Below, piece after piece: positions 1 to 11,038 of a stretch of DNA of 64,000 nucleotides; positions within the stretch are counted from its first letter, which is position 1, and every line of letters begins with the position of its first letter. The DNA is from Adenophora triphylla var. japonica. Its lineage: Eukaryota; Streptophyta; Magnoliopsida; Asterales; Campanulaceae. The position numbers were made by a program, and so were the translations under genes. The notes under the pieces were generated by a model. It ran no database searches. It worked only from the letters and a program-made list of their open reading frames with translations, and was not told where the DNA came from. The DNA lies in NCBI GenBank assembly GCA_022495995.1, contig JAFEMH010002450.1:186001-250000 (forward strand). Direction: 5' to 3'.

Positions 1-268
1 CTAAAAATTGTTATCAAAAGTATTTTTGATGAAGTATCAATAACAATTTTTAGACTTTCATGAAAATTTCTCCCTCCGTCTCTAAATCAATGTCAAGTTT
101 TTTTTTTTTTTTTCAAATTTGCTCTTGATCAAGAACATATTTGAAAATAATTTCAACATTCAATTAGGGACGGAGGGAATTTAAATTTTCATCAATCTTT
201 GGTCAAAATTCGATCAAGTTTACCAAAAAGGTCAAGGTGCGACATTTATTTTGGTGCAGAGGGAGTAT
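1..268. repeat. Nested Stowaway-type MITEs in an ABCG32 intron
   Basis: An inner element runs from the tctccctccgtc end near 70 to its mirror gggacggagggaa near 165-179. A second right-hand end (gcagagggagta) at about 256-268 belongs to an outer element whose left end lies before the window. No exon can be seen upstream of 366, so this stretch is intron of the transporter gene. Boundaries of the outer copy are approximate. Confidence 0.6.
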
Positions 269-365
269 ATCCATTTTCCTTTTACATAATTGTTTACCAG
301 AAATCAATGTTCTCATACTGGAGTTGACATAAATAGACTCAAATTGGCTTGCATCAATTCTGCAG

Positions 366-3300
366 ATGCCTGCGACAGTTTCTGTTGTATTTCTCTTTGC
401 ACCAGATGTCTATAGCTCTTTTTCGTGTGATGGCATCCTTGGGCAGAAATATGATTATTGCAAACACTTTTGGATCTTTCGCTATGTTGGTTGTTATGGC
501 ACTTGGAGGATTTGTTCTTTCTAGAGGTTAAAATTTTTCTTCATGCTACCCGTGAAACTTGCGTATTCAGTTTGTCAATAGAGTGACTGATTTTTGTATT
601 CTGACAGATAGCATACCTCGGTGGTGGATTTGGGGTTACTGGTTTTCCCCTTTAATGTATGCTCAAAGTGCAGTTTCCGTGAATGAATTTCTTGGGCATT
701 CTTGGGATAAGGTATTGGGAGTTTAAGGTTATCCATGCACTTCCTATACTCATTCTCATTATGTTCATTGCTGATGATTTTCTTTATTTCTTATATACAT
801 CATTTATAATTGTTTAAAATATATCATAGTTCAATCTGGGCACATTATAATCAGCGATCACAGCTCTTCTCCTTTTGATATGTAGAATGCTACATCAAAT
901 ACCAGTCTACCTTTGGGGGTGATGTTATTGAAAGTTCGTAGTCTCTTTCCAGAGGATTATTGGTACTGGATCGGTGTTGTTGCTTTGCTCGGTTATGCAG
1001 TTTTATTGAACATTATCTTTACACTCTGTTTGACTTACCTCAACCGTAAGTTATTTTCTCAATTATTGTGATTTAATTTGATACTCCCTCCGTCCCAATA
1101 TAAATGTGGCACTTTTTCCTTTTTGGTTCGTTCCAAAATAAATGTCGTGTTTCTAAATAAGGAAATGGTTTTAGTGCAATCTTGTCATTGTACAAGCAAT
1201 GTACTAACAAGTAAAGCACATTCATTAAAAACGTTGACAAATCAAATGTGCCATTTATTATGGGACGGAGGGAGTATTTGTTAGTGATATCCTGAAGATG
1301 GCTCTAGAGGGCGAGCCTTGGCGCAACGATTAAGTTGCTCCTTTGGTGACCATAAGGTCACGGGTTCGAACCTTGGCGAACAGCCTCTTGGCAATTGTCA
1401 GGGGAAGGTTCTAGCAAATGGTTCCCTCTCCCAACCCCCGCAAGGCGGGGAGTGCTTGGCGCACCGGGGTTTGCCCTTTGCCCTTTATTCTGAAGATGGC
1501 TCTATTATCCTAGTTATATTGGCCGAACATTTCTTTCTACACAGCCCTTGGAAGCCATCAAGTTGTTCTTTCAAAGAAGGATGCCAAGTACGAAGACAAG
1601 GGAAAAGGGAGTAAAACGTCCATTACTGAGCTAAGAGATTATCTGCAACATTCGCACTCCTATGCTGGTTTGTGAGAATCCCTTTTTACATTTGGATATT
1701 TTCTCGCCCTCAAATAAATTTGAGTGTATATTAATTTATATTATTTGCCTCTGTAGGTCAAGAAGTTAGAACTCAAAATGGCATGGTTCTTCCATTCCGA
1801 CCTCTTTCAATGTCTTTCAGAAACATCAGTTATTTCGTTGATGTCCCTGTGGTATGCCTAAAACTACTTCTCTTCCATTACGCAAAGAAAGATTATTTGA
1901 GAAATCTGTCATTGAATTTTTATTTTTATTTTTTATACTTTAGGAACTGAAGCAACGAGGTGTATTAGAAGATGGGTTGCAATTGTTGGTCAATGTTACT
2001 GGAGCATTTAGGCCAAGTGTACTGACAGCTTTAGTTGGTGTCAGTGGTGCTGGTAAAACAACTCTTATGGATGTTCTTGCTGGTAGGAAAACTGAAGGAA
2101 AAGTCAAAGGGAGTATATATGTTTCTGGGTACCCCAAAAACCAGGAAACATTTGCTAGGATTTCTGGCTATTGTGAGCAGAATGATGTTCACTCTCCATG
2201 TTTGACTGTTCATGAATCATTGATGTTCTCTGCTTGGCTCCGTTTACCTTCTCATGTTGGCTTAAAAACAAAAAGGGTAAGCGCTAACATTAGTTTCAAG
2301 AAACCTTCTTGATAAACTACCTTTCTTCGGATTCAAGTCCAAAAATGTACTCCTTCCGGTCCAAAATAGTTGTCGCTTTTGGAATAATATTTGGTCCAAA
2401 ATGATTGTCGCGTTTGGGTCAAAGCATTCAAATTCCTTTTTTACCCTTACACTGGAATTTGTTTGACTTTATTAATTGGTTAATTGAGTGAAGTAATGTA
2501 GGAGAGATGGGCAGTGAAAAGGGGTATATTTGGTACTTTCATCATTAAGTTGTAGCAATAATTGTATTTCTTACAACTTGTGAAAAGTCCAAAAGCGACA
2601 GCTATTTTGGACAGGAGGGAATACTATAAATTAAAAAAAAAAATCTAAAATATTGGACTATTTTGCCCTTTTATCAGCAATGACTCAAGTGATGATGTGC
2701 AGGACTTTGTAGCTGAGGTAATGGATCTTGTTGAGTTAACTCCACTGAATGGAGCATTAGTTGGTCTACCAGGAGTTGATGGCTTATCAACAGAACAAAG
2801 AAAAAGGTTGACTATTGCAGTTGAACTAGTTGCCAATCCTTCTATTATATTCATGGATGAGCCTACTTCAGGACTGGATGCCAGGGCTGCTGCCATTGTG
2901 ATGAGAACTGTGAGGAATATTGTCAACACTGGACGGACAATTGTTTGCACTATTCATCAGCCCAGCATTGACATTTTTGAATCCTTTGATGAGGTTTTCT
3001 TCTCTTATACACTTATTAGTGACTTACAGATATACTCTCTCCGTCCCAAAATAAATGTCGTGTTTCTTAATAAGTAAATTGATATAGTGCAATTTTATCA
3101 TTGTACAAACTCTGTACAAATAAGTAAAGCACGTTCCTTAAAAAGGTTGACAAGTCAAATGCGATATTTATTTTGAGATTGGAAGGAGTAACTGTTAAGG
3201 CTTGATGTACTTAGTCTCTCTCTCCCGTTGTCACAGCTTTTACTTATGAAACGAGGTGGGGAGCTCATTTACGCTGGTCCATTGGGAACTAGTTCTCGGA

Positions 3301-5638
3301 AACTTATCAATTTTTTTGAGGTTGGTCTGTTCATTTCTATTCAAGTTGATATATTGCTAGTTCAAGTGAGATATATGTTTGTAATTCTGTAATTTCCTGA
3401 TTTTTTTTATCATTTATAGGGAGTTGAAGGAGTGCCTAAGATAAGGCCTGGCTATAACCCTGCTTCTTGGATTCTCGAGGTTACTTCCCCAGCAGAAGAA
3501 GTCCGCCTTGGTGTGGATTTTGCTGAAGTCTATCGCTGTTCAGATCTATTTCTGTACGAGAAATTGTGTTTTAAGCTAACTATATAAATATTTATATATA
3601 TAAAAACTTTTCGTTTCTTTTGTTTTCTGTTCTTCTCTTTCTTACTGAATTCAGCATCTTTTGTTTCAGGCAAAACCAAGAACTGGTTGAAAGCTTAAGC
3701 ACGCCATGTAGGGATTCAAATGATTTAAACTTCCCCACCAAATTCTCCCAGTCATTCTTTGCCCAGTTTCTATCTTGTCTTTGGAAACAAAACCTATCTT
3801 ATTGGAGAAATCCACAATATACTGCCGTACGCTTTTTCTACACAGTCATTATATCATTGATGTTTGGGACAATATGCTGGAAATTCGGTTCTAAAAGGTT
3901 TTTATCCTGAACATTTTCCACCACTTCTTTCGTTACAAGTACTCCCTCCGTCCCTAAATGTTTGTCCCATTTGACTTTTCAAACATTTTAATTTAGTGAT
4001 TTTGAAGCTTTAATTTTGGTTATTTTTACGAACGCTTTGAAAATTATTGATAATATACACCGCCGTTATGTAATACTCCGTCCCTAAATGTTACAAGTTT
4101 TGAAAATTTAGTGATTTTGAAGCTTTAATTTTGGAAATGAGACTAACTTTTTGGGACAAAGGAAAAGGGGAAATAGGACAAACATTTAGGGACGGAGGGA
4201 GTACTTAATATTCATCTTTATGTCGTAATAACAATAATTAACGTTCTTTTTTGAAGGGAAACACAGCAGGATATCTTTAACGCAATGGGATCCATGTATG
4301 CAGCAGTTTTATTTATCGGGATCACCAATGCTGTTTCTGTCCAACCTGTGGTGTACGTTGAAAGATCTGTTTCCTACAGAGAGAGAGCCGCAGGAATGTA
4401 CTCTGCCTTACCATTTGCATTCGCACAAGTACGTCTTACTCCATTTTTCTTCTTTTTAGTCCATTGTTTCTCTTAAGCCCATGTGGGCCCGGTTCTTTCC
4501 CGAACCTAAAACATAGTGGGGCTCTTGTAGCACCAGGTTGCTTTTTTTTAGTCCATTATTTTTTTTTGGAAATTATTATTGAAGGTAACGTACTTTGCTC
4601 ATTTTTATCAAATAAAGCAATATAGTCGTTAGTGTCTAAAAATACAATGTACTTTTATAAGTTTTTTCATATAACACAATTTTCAAAATAAATAATGGAT
4701 GATGTTAACAATAGTAAACGCCTTGATGACGAGGTTAATACTTGTTAATCCCCTCTTCCCCAGCACTACCTCCGCCTCCGCCCTCTACCCCGTCTCCCCC
4801 TCCATCCTCCACTGCCTCTTCCCCAGCCCGACTCCATGGAAAGTTAGTTTAACATTTACATTCCATTAGAGCTTTTATTTTTAACACCTCATTTGCTGCA
4901 TCTGCATTTCGTTAGAGTTTTTAACCCCGTTAGTGGAAAAAGGATTTTGTTGCATTATTTGAAAACTAATTAAAAAGTACGTTGCATTTTTCAGATTCTC
5001 ACGAGTACATTTTTTTATTTGATAAAAAATGTGAAAGTGTGTTGCATATAGCGATCCTTTGGCCATTATTTTTCTTGAAATTAAAATGCACTTCAAAATA
5101 AACTATGCAGGTCACTCTTGAATTCCCTTACGTCTACGCACAATCCCTTCTCTACAGCACCATATTCTACTTCATGGCATCATTCGAGTGGAATCTTCTA
5201 AAGCTTGTTTGGTACATATACTTCATGTATTTCACTCTCCTATACTTCACTTTCTTCGGGATGATGACAATTGCGGTTACACCCAACCATAACATAGCTG
5301 CAATAGCAGCCGCACCTTTCTACATGTTATGGAACCTTTTTAGTGGCTTTATGGTTGCTCGTATGAGAATCCCTATATGGTGGAGATGGTATTATTGGGC
5401 AAATCCAGTAGCGTGGAGTTTATATGGGCTTTTAACTTCTCAATATGGAGACATAAATGATCATGTTAAGCTTGCTGATGGGGTTAAGTCGGTGCCGATA
5501 AAGGAGTTACTTAAAGGGCAGTTTGGGTATAGGCATGAGTTCATGGGAGTTGCTGGTTTTGCAGTGGTTGGTTTTTGTGTGATATTTGCAGCGACCTTTG
5601 CATTTTCTATCAAATTCTTCAATTTTCAGAGGAGATGA
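366..5638 (+). CDS. ABCG32: Full-size ABCG (PDR-type) transporter, C-terminal 803 residues, 12 exons; ABCG32-like
   Basis: ATP-driven plasma-membrane exporter. Arabidopsis ABCG32 (PEC1) is needed for cuticle formation, probably exporting cutin precursors. Exons that keep one frame: 366-526, 608-711, 886-1045, 1545-1667, 1757-1851, 1944-2276, 2703-2993, 3237-3320, 3420-3553, 3670-3897, 4257-4428 and 5111-5638, all with GT-AG introns and a TGA stop. In order they encode the end of the first membrane domain, the linker, the second nucleotide-binding domain and the second membrane domain. That NBD has Walker [10 protein letters not shown] in exon 6, signature LSTEQRKR and Walker B IIFMDEP in exon 7, and the H-loop TIHQPS. 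The protein ends FNFQRR, as in ABCG32. The N-terminal half, with the first NBD, lies before the window. Five or more introns hold MITEs and one holds a SINE. The subfamily call rests on my memory of the Arabidopsis sequence and could be a close paralogue. Confidence 0.9.
1084..1274. repeat. Stowaway MITE (191 bp) in an ABCG32 intron
   Basis: Ends are ctccctccgtccca and tgggacggagggag, flanked by TA on both sides (1082-1083 and 1275-1276). Related in sequence to the copy at 3035-3188. Confidence 0.85.
1307..1489 (+). repeat. tRNA-derived SINE (Au type) with a 15-bp target duplication
   Basis: Starts gagggcgagccttggcgcaa, has an A-box-like region near 1318-1330 and a perfect B box ggttcgaacc near 1363. 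The body ends in a ttgccctttgcccttta tail. The 15-bp direct repeat ctgaagatggctcta flanks it exactly at 1292-1306 and 1490-1504. The head resembles the plant Au SINE consensus as I remember it. It sits in the intron between exons 3 and 4 of the transporter gene, in sense orientation. The same family recurs at 13511-13690. Confidence 0.93.
2350..2621. repeat. Stowaway-like MITE in an ABCG32 intron
   Basis: Left end ctccttccggtccaaaatag and right end ctattttggacaggagggaa form an imperfect inverted repeat next to TA dinucleotides. It fills most of the intron between exons 6 and 7. Confidence 0.8.
3035..3188. repeat. Stowaway MITE in an ABCG32 intron
   Basis: Left end ctctctccgtcccaaaataa pairs imperfectly with ttattttgagattggaagga on the right; TA lies on both sides. 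The interior (aatgtcgtgtttcttaataag) matches the element at 1084-1274. Confidence 0.8.
3942..4201. repeat. 260-bp Stowaway MITE, copy 1
   Basis: Ends ctccctccgtccctaaatg and catttagggacggagggag are perfect mirror images with TA target duplications at 3940-3941 and 4202-4203. Copies of the same length lie at 6374-6633 and 18902-19161. The element holds an internal duplication of its own left part: tccctaaatgtt and gtgattttgaagctttaatt each occur twice. Confidence 0.92.
4581..5052. mobile_element. Terminal-inverted-repeat element of the gtaacgtactt family in the last ABCG32 intron
   Basis: The left end (aaggtaacgtactttgctca, then a block with tgtctaaaaatacaatgtac) is mirrored, with divergence, by the right end (aaaaagtacgttgcattttt then tgttgcatatagcg). 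The middle has C-rich sequence (4750-4830). The ends match those of the larger element at about 13420-15235, so this looks like a short non-autonomous member of the same family. Superfamily not determined; limits approximate. Confidence 0.6.
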
Positions 5639-5810
5639 GAAAGGGGAAAAATGATCTACCTCCATACGAATAAGGGTGTCTCTCTCCGGTAACAAATTCG
5701 TCTAAAAAATGAAGTTGTTTTTATTTGCAGATCTTGAAAGATTATAATTTGTGTAAGATATATACATTACAAAGGAAATTTAAAGTTGCTATTTCGTTAT
5801 TGAGTTTGAG
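5639..5810. other. 3' flank of the ABCG32-like gene
   Basis: AT-rich sequence directly after the TGA stop; presumably 3' UTR. I see no canonical AATAAA signal or other feature. Confidence 0.4.
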
Positions 5811-5990
5811 GCTCCGTTTGTTTAGCGTAAAACATTTTCCGGAAAATGATTTTCGGCAAAATGTTTTCCGAAAAATGAAAATGTTTTCCGTTTAATAAGA
5901 TAAAAATGAAGTTTCTCCTCTGGTGCGAAACAAACACCGGAAAATAAGGAAAATGTTTTTCGGAAAATATTTTCCCCCAAACAAACGGAA
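5811..5990. repeat. MITE with gctccgtttgttt ends
   Basis: Left end gctccgtttgtttagcg and right end caaacaaacggaacgga are inverted repeats. The interior is built of palindromic ttttccggaaaat-type blocks that can fold back. A related right end (aaacaaacggagcc) lies at 15526-15540. Confidence 0.7.
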
Positions 5991-6373
5991 CGGAGAAAGT
6001 TATTTCATTTTCTTTTTCCATGAGCAAGTATTCTTCCCTACTCAGCTTACTCCATTTAATCTGAGGGATAATAGTATAATGGTATGTAAAAATCCAATGA
6101 TACTTTTACATATACATATGACCCTCCACCTCATATCTTCAAGCTCGTATGTATGTAGAGAATTCCAAATATTAGTAAAATAATATTTTTACTATGTTTT
6201 AGAAAATAATTTTTCTAGTTATAGATTTATGATATTTTATTATTTCCTAAAATCAAATGGGAAATAAATTATTTTTCAGAAAATCAAATAAATAATTTAT
6301 AGCTATGAATACCTGAGCTAGAAAAAAGTACACACATTCACATGCGACGAAAATAGAGTTTACTAATGTAATA
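5991..6373. other. AT-rich spacer, no gene seen
   Basis: No coding signal, repeat end or RNA gene that I can support. Confidence 0.4.
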
Positions 6374-6633
6374 CTCCCTCCGTCCCTAAATGTTTGTCTC
6401 ATTTGACTTTTCAAACATTTTAATTTAGTGATTTTGAAGCTTTAGTTTTGGTTATTTTTACGAACGCTTTGAAAATTATTGATAATATACACCGCCGTTA
6501 TGTAATACTCCGTCCCTAAATGTTACAAGTTTTGAAAATTTAGTGATTTTGAAGCTTTAATTTTGGAAATGAGACTAACTTTTTGGGACAAAGGAAAAGG
6601 AGAAATAGGACAAACATTTAGGGACGGAGGGAG
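6374..6633. repeat. 260-bp Stowaway MITE, copy 2
   Basis: TA duplications at 6372-6373 and 6634-6635. Same length as and nearly the same sequence as the element at 3942-4201, with a handful of substitutions. Confidence 0.92.
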
Positions 6634-6835
6634 TAATATTTAGAAAATAATCTAAGAATTTTCTTTATTCTTTCAAATTGTTTATTTGTTCGAGACGTTA
6701 ATGCACATGTGTAATTATAGATTTACCTTTATAATAACTAGTGAGTAACCCGTCGGGACGGGAATCATAAAACACTAAGATAAAAGTTAAATGTAAATAC
6801 AATTCAAAAAATTAATGAGATAATTTTATGTAATA

Positions 6836-7124
6836 CTCCCTCCGTCCCACCCGAAGCGTCACTTTTTACCAAAAAGGGTGTCCCGTTTAAAGCGTCACCC
6901 TTTCCTAAAAAGGAAATATTTTATTAATATTCTATTACACATCCACTATTCCCTCCACTAATTCTCTCTCCTCTACACTCACAGCATTTTTTAAATTCAC
7001 TATTTTCTCCACTAATTCTCTCTCCTATTTTCAAATTACACTCACAACATTTTTTCTTCCCATACTTTTCCTTAATTTGCGTGCCACCCCTAAAATGGCG
7101 ACGCTTCTACCGGGACGGAGGGAG
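6836..7124. repeat. Stowaway MITE (289 bp)
   Basis: Left end ctccctccgtcccacccgaa; right end gcttctaccgggacggaggg. TA on both sides (6834-6835 and 7125-7126). The interior has repeated ctccactaattctctctcc blocks. Confidence 0.85.
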
Positions 7125-7485
7125 TATATTACAACTTGTCAAAAACTTCTTTAAACATAACATTTGTAGTCGTGTCATCTGAGGATATCATGACTATTAC
7201 ATATAAGCATTTTAAGTCATTTCCTTGTAGTTACTCTAGAAAAATCAATATATAATTGTCCATGACTAAATACTGGACTTGGAAGAAAAAGGCCAACATG
7301 AGCGAGCGACTAACCCTGACTTTTATTTATCGTCATTGCAAAAGAAACGGTCAGTGAAAATTGTCTCCGTTGAAACCTAACCGAGAATTTTGTTGTATCA
7401 GAAGGTGACATAATTATCACCGGTATCAACACCTTCTTACCAACATTCTTTTCGGACAATATTACCGCATCGACAACGTGCTTAC

Positions 7486-7486
<1 letters not shown>
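7125..7486. other. Spacer, no gene seen
   Basis: Mixed-composition sequence without an open frame or repeat structure that I can support. Confidence 0.35.

Positions 7487-7534
<48 letters not shown>
7487..7534. repeat. (TA)n microsatellite
   Basis: About 24 uninterrupted ta units followed by AT-rich sequence. Confidence 0.95.
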
Positions 7535-7538
<4 letters not shown>

Positions 7539-7689
7539 TAACAGTATGTTTTATGCCAAATAATTAAATAATTAATTGTATAAATGTATAATTATATACT
7601 AACAAAATTGATTTGCGTACCTAGATATGTAACGATCAATCTTGTACCGTTACACAATTCTAAAGCTTGATCTATATTTCGTAACAACA

Positions 7690-9078
7690 TGACGATACAT
7701 CCAATCTTTAGCTTCAAATGGATGATTGTGATTGGTGGATGATGTAAAGATTGGCCAATGATATTGTGCCACTTGAAGTTTTTTAGGAGCTTGAAAAACT
7801 TTTGCTAGTATATATAGGAGATTGTTAATTTTGTATATATTAATTTTAAATTTTTTTGAATTAAATAAAGAAAATGAAAAGATAAAATATGCACAATAAA
7901 TAAATCGTGAATATAAAGCAAAATTTTATTAAATTTCATTTTTACTTACAAACTTGCCTATTTTTACTCATGTTAAATTAATTTTGATTATATTTATATT
8001 TTAATATATTCTTATATTTTTATATTATTTTAAAAGTTACTAATTGAATTTCAAATGGATGATTGTGGATGATGGAAAAATTGGCCAATGAAATTGTTCC
8101 ACTTGGAGTTTTCTGGGAGCTTGAAAAACTTTTGCTATTATATACTCCCTCCGTCTCACGTGAATGGAGACTTATTTCCTTTTTGGGTCGTCTCACGTGA
8201 ATGGAGACTGCCCAAAATGGAAAGAATGTTGTGAGTGTAATAGTAAAATAGGAGAGAGAATGAGTGGAGGGAATAGTAAATTATAATGGTGTTGTGAGTA
8301 TTAAAATAATGTATGAGAGAGAATGAGTGGAGGGAATAGTACTTTTTCTTAGTTATTGTGCCAATTTTATTGGTGTCCATTCACGTGAGACGGAGGGAGT
8401 ATAGTAGATTGTTAATTTTGTATATAATAATTTTCAAAATTTTAGAATTAAATAAAGAAAATGAAATGATAAAATATACACAATAAATAAATCGTGAATA
8501 TAAATCAAAATTTTATTAAATTTCATTTTTACTTACAAACTTACCTATTTTTACTCATGTTAAATTAACTTTGATTATATTTATATTTTAATATAGTCTT
8601 ATATTTTTATATTATTTTAAAAGTTACTAATTGAATTTCAAATGAATAATTGTGGATGATGGAAAGATTGGCCAATGATATTGTGCCACTTGGAGTTTTT
8701 TAGGAGCTTGAAAAACTTTTGCAATTATATATAGTAGATTTTTAATTTTGTATATATTAATTTTCAAAATTTTAGAATTAAATAAAGAAAATGAAAAGAT
8801 AAAATATGCACAATAAATAAATCGTGAATTTAAATCAAAATTTTATTAAATTTCATTTTTACTTAAAAACTTGCCTATTTTTACTCATGTTAAATTAACT
8901 TTGATTATATTTATATTTTAATATATTCTGATATTTTTATATTATTTTAAAAGTTACTAATTGAATTTCAAATGAATGATTGTGATTGGTGGATGATGGA
9001 AAGATTAGCCAATGTTATTGTGCCACTTGGAGTTTTTTGGGAGCTTGAAAAACTTTTGCTATTATATATAGTAGATTG
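7690..9078. repeat. Four-unit tandem repeat, period about 330 bp, AT-rich
   Basis: The block ttcaaatggatgattgtg begins near 7713, 8050, 8637 and 8967. Units end with ggagcttgaaaaacttttgc and a tatatagtagattgt-like tail. Removing the MITE at 8145-8399 restores a period of about 330 bp between units 2 and 3. Three full units and one partial unit are present. No terminal inverted repeat or ORF is evident. Confidence 0.85.
8145..8399. repeat. Stowaway MITE inserted in unit 2 of the 330-bp repeat
   Basis: Left end ctccctccgtctcacgtgaa mirrors ttcacgtgagacggagggag; TA flanks at 8143-8144 and 8400-8401. Its absence from the other units shows that it inserted after the array formed. Confidence 0.9.
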
Positions 9079-9659
9079 TAATGACTTTTTTATTTGTTAA
9101 AAAATAATTGATTATGATTTTAATGCACGAATGTTAGAGTAGTTAGTGGTAAAAGAGCGAACAATTTTAAAATACTGTTTTTTCTAAATTGTTTGGTAAA
9201 AAATATTGGCTTTATTTAGGCCTTATTTATAAATTTATTTATTGTGCTTAGATTTTAGGGTTACACCGTTCTTACTTGGGCCTTCGACTAAGCAAGCCCA
9301 TAGAAATTATCTCTAAAAGTTTGTCTTATTTTACTTTTTTGTTGAATTTTGATCATAAATTTATGAGAGATTAATCATGTTCATGAAATTTTAAAAGTTA
9401 TTGTTGATAATATTATTAAGGGTGAATCAAGAGTTGGTCTTATGAAAAACTAGTTTTTTCTTAAGATATGAAAAAACGTGTTTTCAAATTAAGCGGTGGC
9501 AATTTTGTAAATACTGGCAACCATGTTCAAAATAAACGGTGGCATTTTTGTAATTACTGGTTTCCCCGTTTATGCCAGTGTCTGTTAACAAACCGCCACA
9601 AGATAAAGTGCCGCTCACGTATCACAAATTGCAGTGAAAAAGTGTCGCATTCAATTTAA

Positions 9660-10210
9660 CAAAGTGCCAGTGTAAACCGACACCGGCAATTTGTTTAATC
9701 GGCACCGACACTTTTACACGGCACTTTTATAAACATGAACTCGGCACTCTTCACACCGGCACTGTTCAACTAAAATCGGCACTTTGTTACACTAATATTT
9801 TTGCCGGCTCTCAAAAACACAAGCACCGGCATTCAAAAACCATGAACCGGCATTCAAAATCACGTACACCGGCACTCAAATACACGTACACCGGCACTCA
9901 AAAACACCGATAATCATTTTTGCCGGCATTCAAAAATATGGATCGGCACTCTATTATACACTAACCGGCACTCCAAAATACATGGATCGGCACTCCAAAA
10001 CACATACACCGGCATCTAATTACCTACCCACCAATGCATCAAATTCTCAAACCGGTACTTAAATTAACATGTACCGGCACTCGAAAAACATAGACTCGGC
10101 ATTCAAAAAACAATCCTCAAAATTCCAAAATAAACCGGCATTCCACAATACATAACCGGCATTCCAAAACTATTGAACAGGCACTCAAATTAAAATAAAC
10201 TGGCATTCCC
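9660..10210. repeat. Degenerate repeats of accggcactcaaaaacac
   Basis: About 20 spaced copies of a unit like ccggcactcaaaaaca or ccggcattcaaaa, at uneven distances of about 20-45 bp. The irregular period sets it apart from a normal minisatellite. No conserved open frame runs through it. Confidence 0.7.
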
Positions 10211-10249
10211 AAACTGATCCTCAAATTAATACTTATACACTGATTGGCC

Positions 10250-10700
10250 ATTGGTGGTAGAAAGAGAGAATTGTGAAGGTCTCTGTTCGTTTTCTCTCTC
10301 ATCATGGAAGACGACGATGAGTTCGGCGACGTCCTCCGGCCTCGTAATTGAATTTGCCAACGCCGTCTCACCTGTTTCAAAAACCAAATCATCTCGGTAA
10401 GCATCGTCTTCATCTTCCATTCTGTTTCCGCCCAATTCAATTAGGGCTCCGGTATCAATTTCTTCTTTGTTTATTGCATTAGCTCGGAATTTCCATCGGT
10501 GTTGGCCCTAATTCGAAATTGGGTCGTTGTTTTGGGTTTGGATAGAGAGGGTCGCCGGTGAAGATTTGGGTGTGAGGGAGAAGGTTTGGCCGGAGAAGGA
10601 GACGGATTGAGGAAGAAGTCGACGCAATTGCGTCTAGAGAGAGAGGATAGAGAGAGAGAGGGTCTGCGTTGTGTGTCACTGTGCGTGGATTATGTGAGCG
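10250..10700. other. Possible captured gene fragment inside the terminal-inverted-repeat element
   Basis: Contains an ATG at 10304 that opens a short acidic peptide (EDDDEFGD), then stops; a gtaagc that could be a donor site follows near 10397. A ctctctct- and ggaga-rich stretch resembling a 5' UTR comes next. The composition is unlike the AT-rich host. I could not identify the donor. The acidic start is reminiscent of plant FIP1-like N termini, but only over a few residues, which is weak evidence. Confidence 0.3.
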
Positions 10701-10879
10701 GTAAAACACGTTTTTTGTTAAGTTAACAAAAAACGCGTTTTTTGTGAGTTTTTGGCGTGAATCAATAAGAATTTTTAGAATTTCATGAACATAATTAAAT
10801 TGTCATATATTTATGATAAAATTCAACTAAAAAGTTAAATAGGACAATATTTTAGGAATGGAAGGAGTATTAAACTGGG

Positions 10880-11038
10880 TAGCGAAACGGTAAACCCATA
10901 ATACAACCCAGACCCGTCCTATGAACAGCAACCCTAATTTATAAAACCTTTTACTCTACCACAGTCCCTAATTCCTGCTGCCGCGCTTCATCTCGCTGTC
11001 GCCGCAGCTGCTCCGCCCCGTCTCTCGCATCTCTGCAA
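10880..11038 (+). promoter_or_regulatory. Probable promoter and 5'-UTR exon of the CGR1-like gene
   Basis: Telo-box-like aaccctaa at 10930-10937 and a TATA-like tttataaaac at 10938-10947 precede a C-rich leader. The leader ends at a good donor (gcaa, then gtaagt at 11039). Telo boxes are typical of ribosome-biogenesis promoters, which fits the gene at 15855. Splicing to the acceptor ending gattcag at 15833 would create a 4.8-kb 5'-UTR intron; this is inferred, not shown. Confidence 0.45.

Larger units (their letters stand above)
9305..10870. mobile_element. Composite element: long outer inverted repeats enclosing a second terminal-inverted-repeat element
   Basis: Outer arms about 9305-9430 and 10758-10870 are inverted copies: gttgaattttgatcataaat on the left against atttatgataaaattcaact on the right, each with a ttcatgaa block. 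The inner pair (aaaaaacgtgttttcaaatt near 9470, and its mirror around aaaacacgttttttgttaag near 10703) suggests a second element of about 9440-10757 inside the outer one. The inner cargo is a degenerate GGCACT repeat field (9660-10210) and GC-richer DNA (10250-10700) unlike its surroundings. No transposase is present. Confidence 0.55.

Noticed and set aside
1307..1489. tRNA gene (B box ggttcgaacc)
   Set aside because: No cloverleaf closes, and the flanking target duplication and tail show a SINE.
7487..7534. (TA)n tract as an origin or matrix attachment site
   Set aside because: A simple microsatellite; no further evidence.
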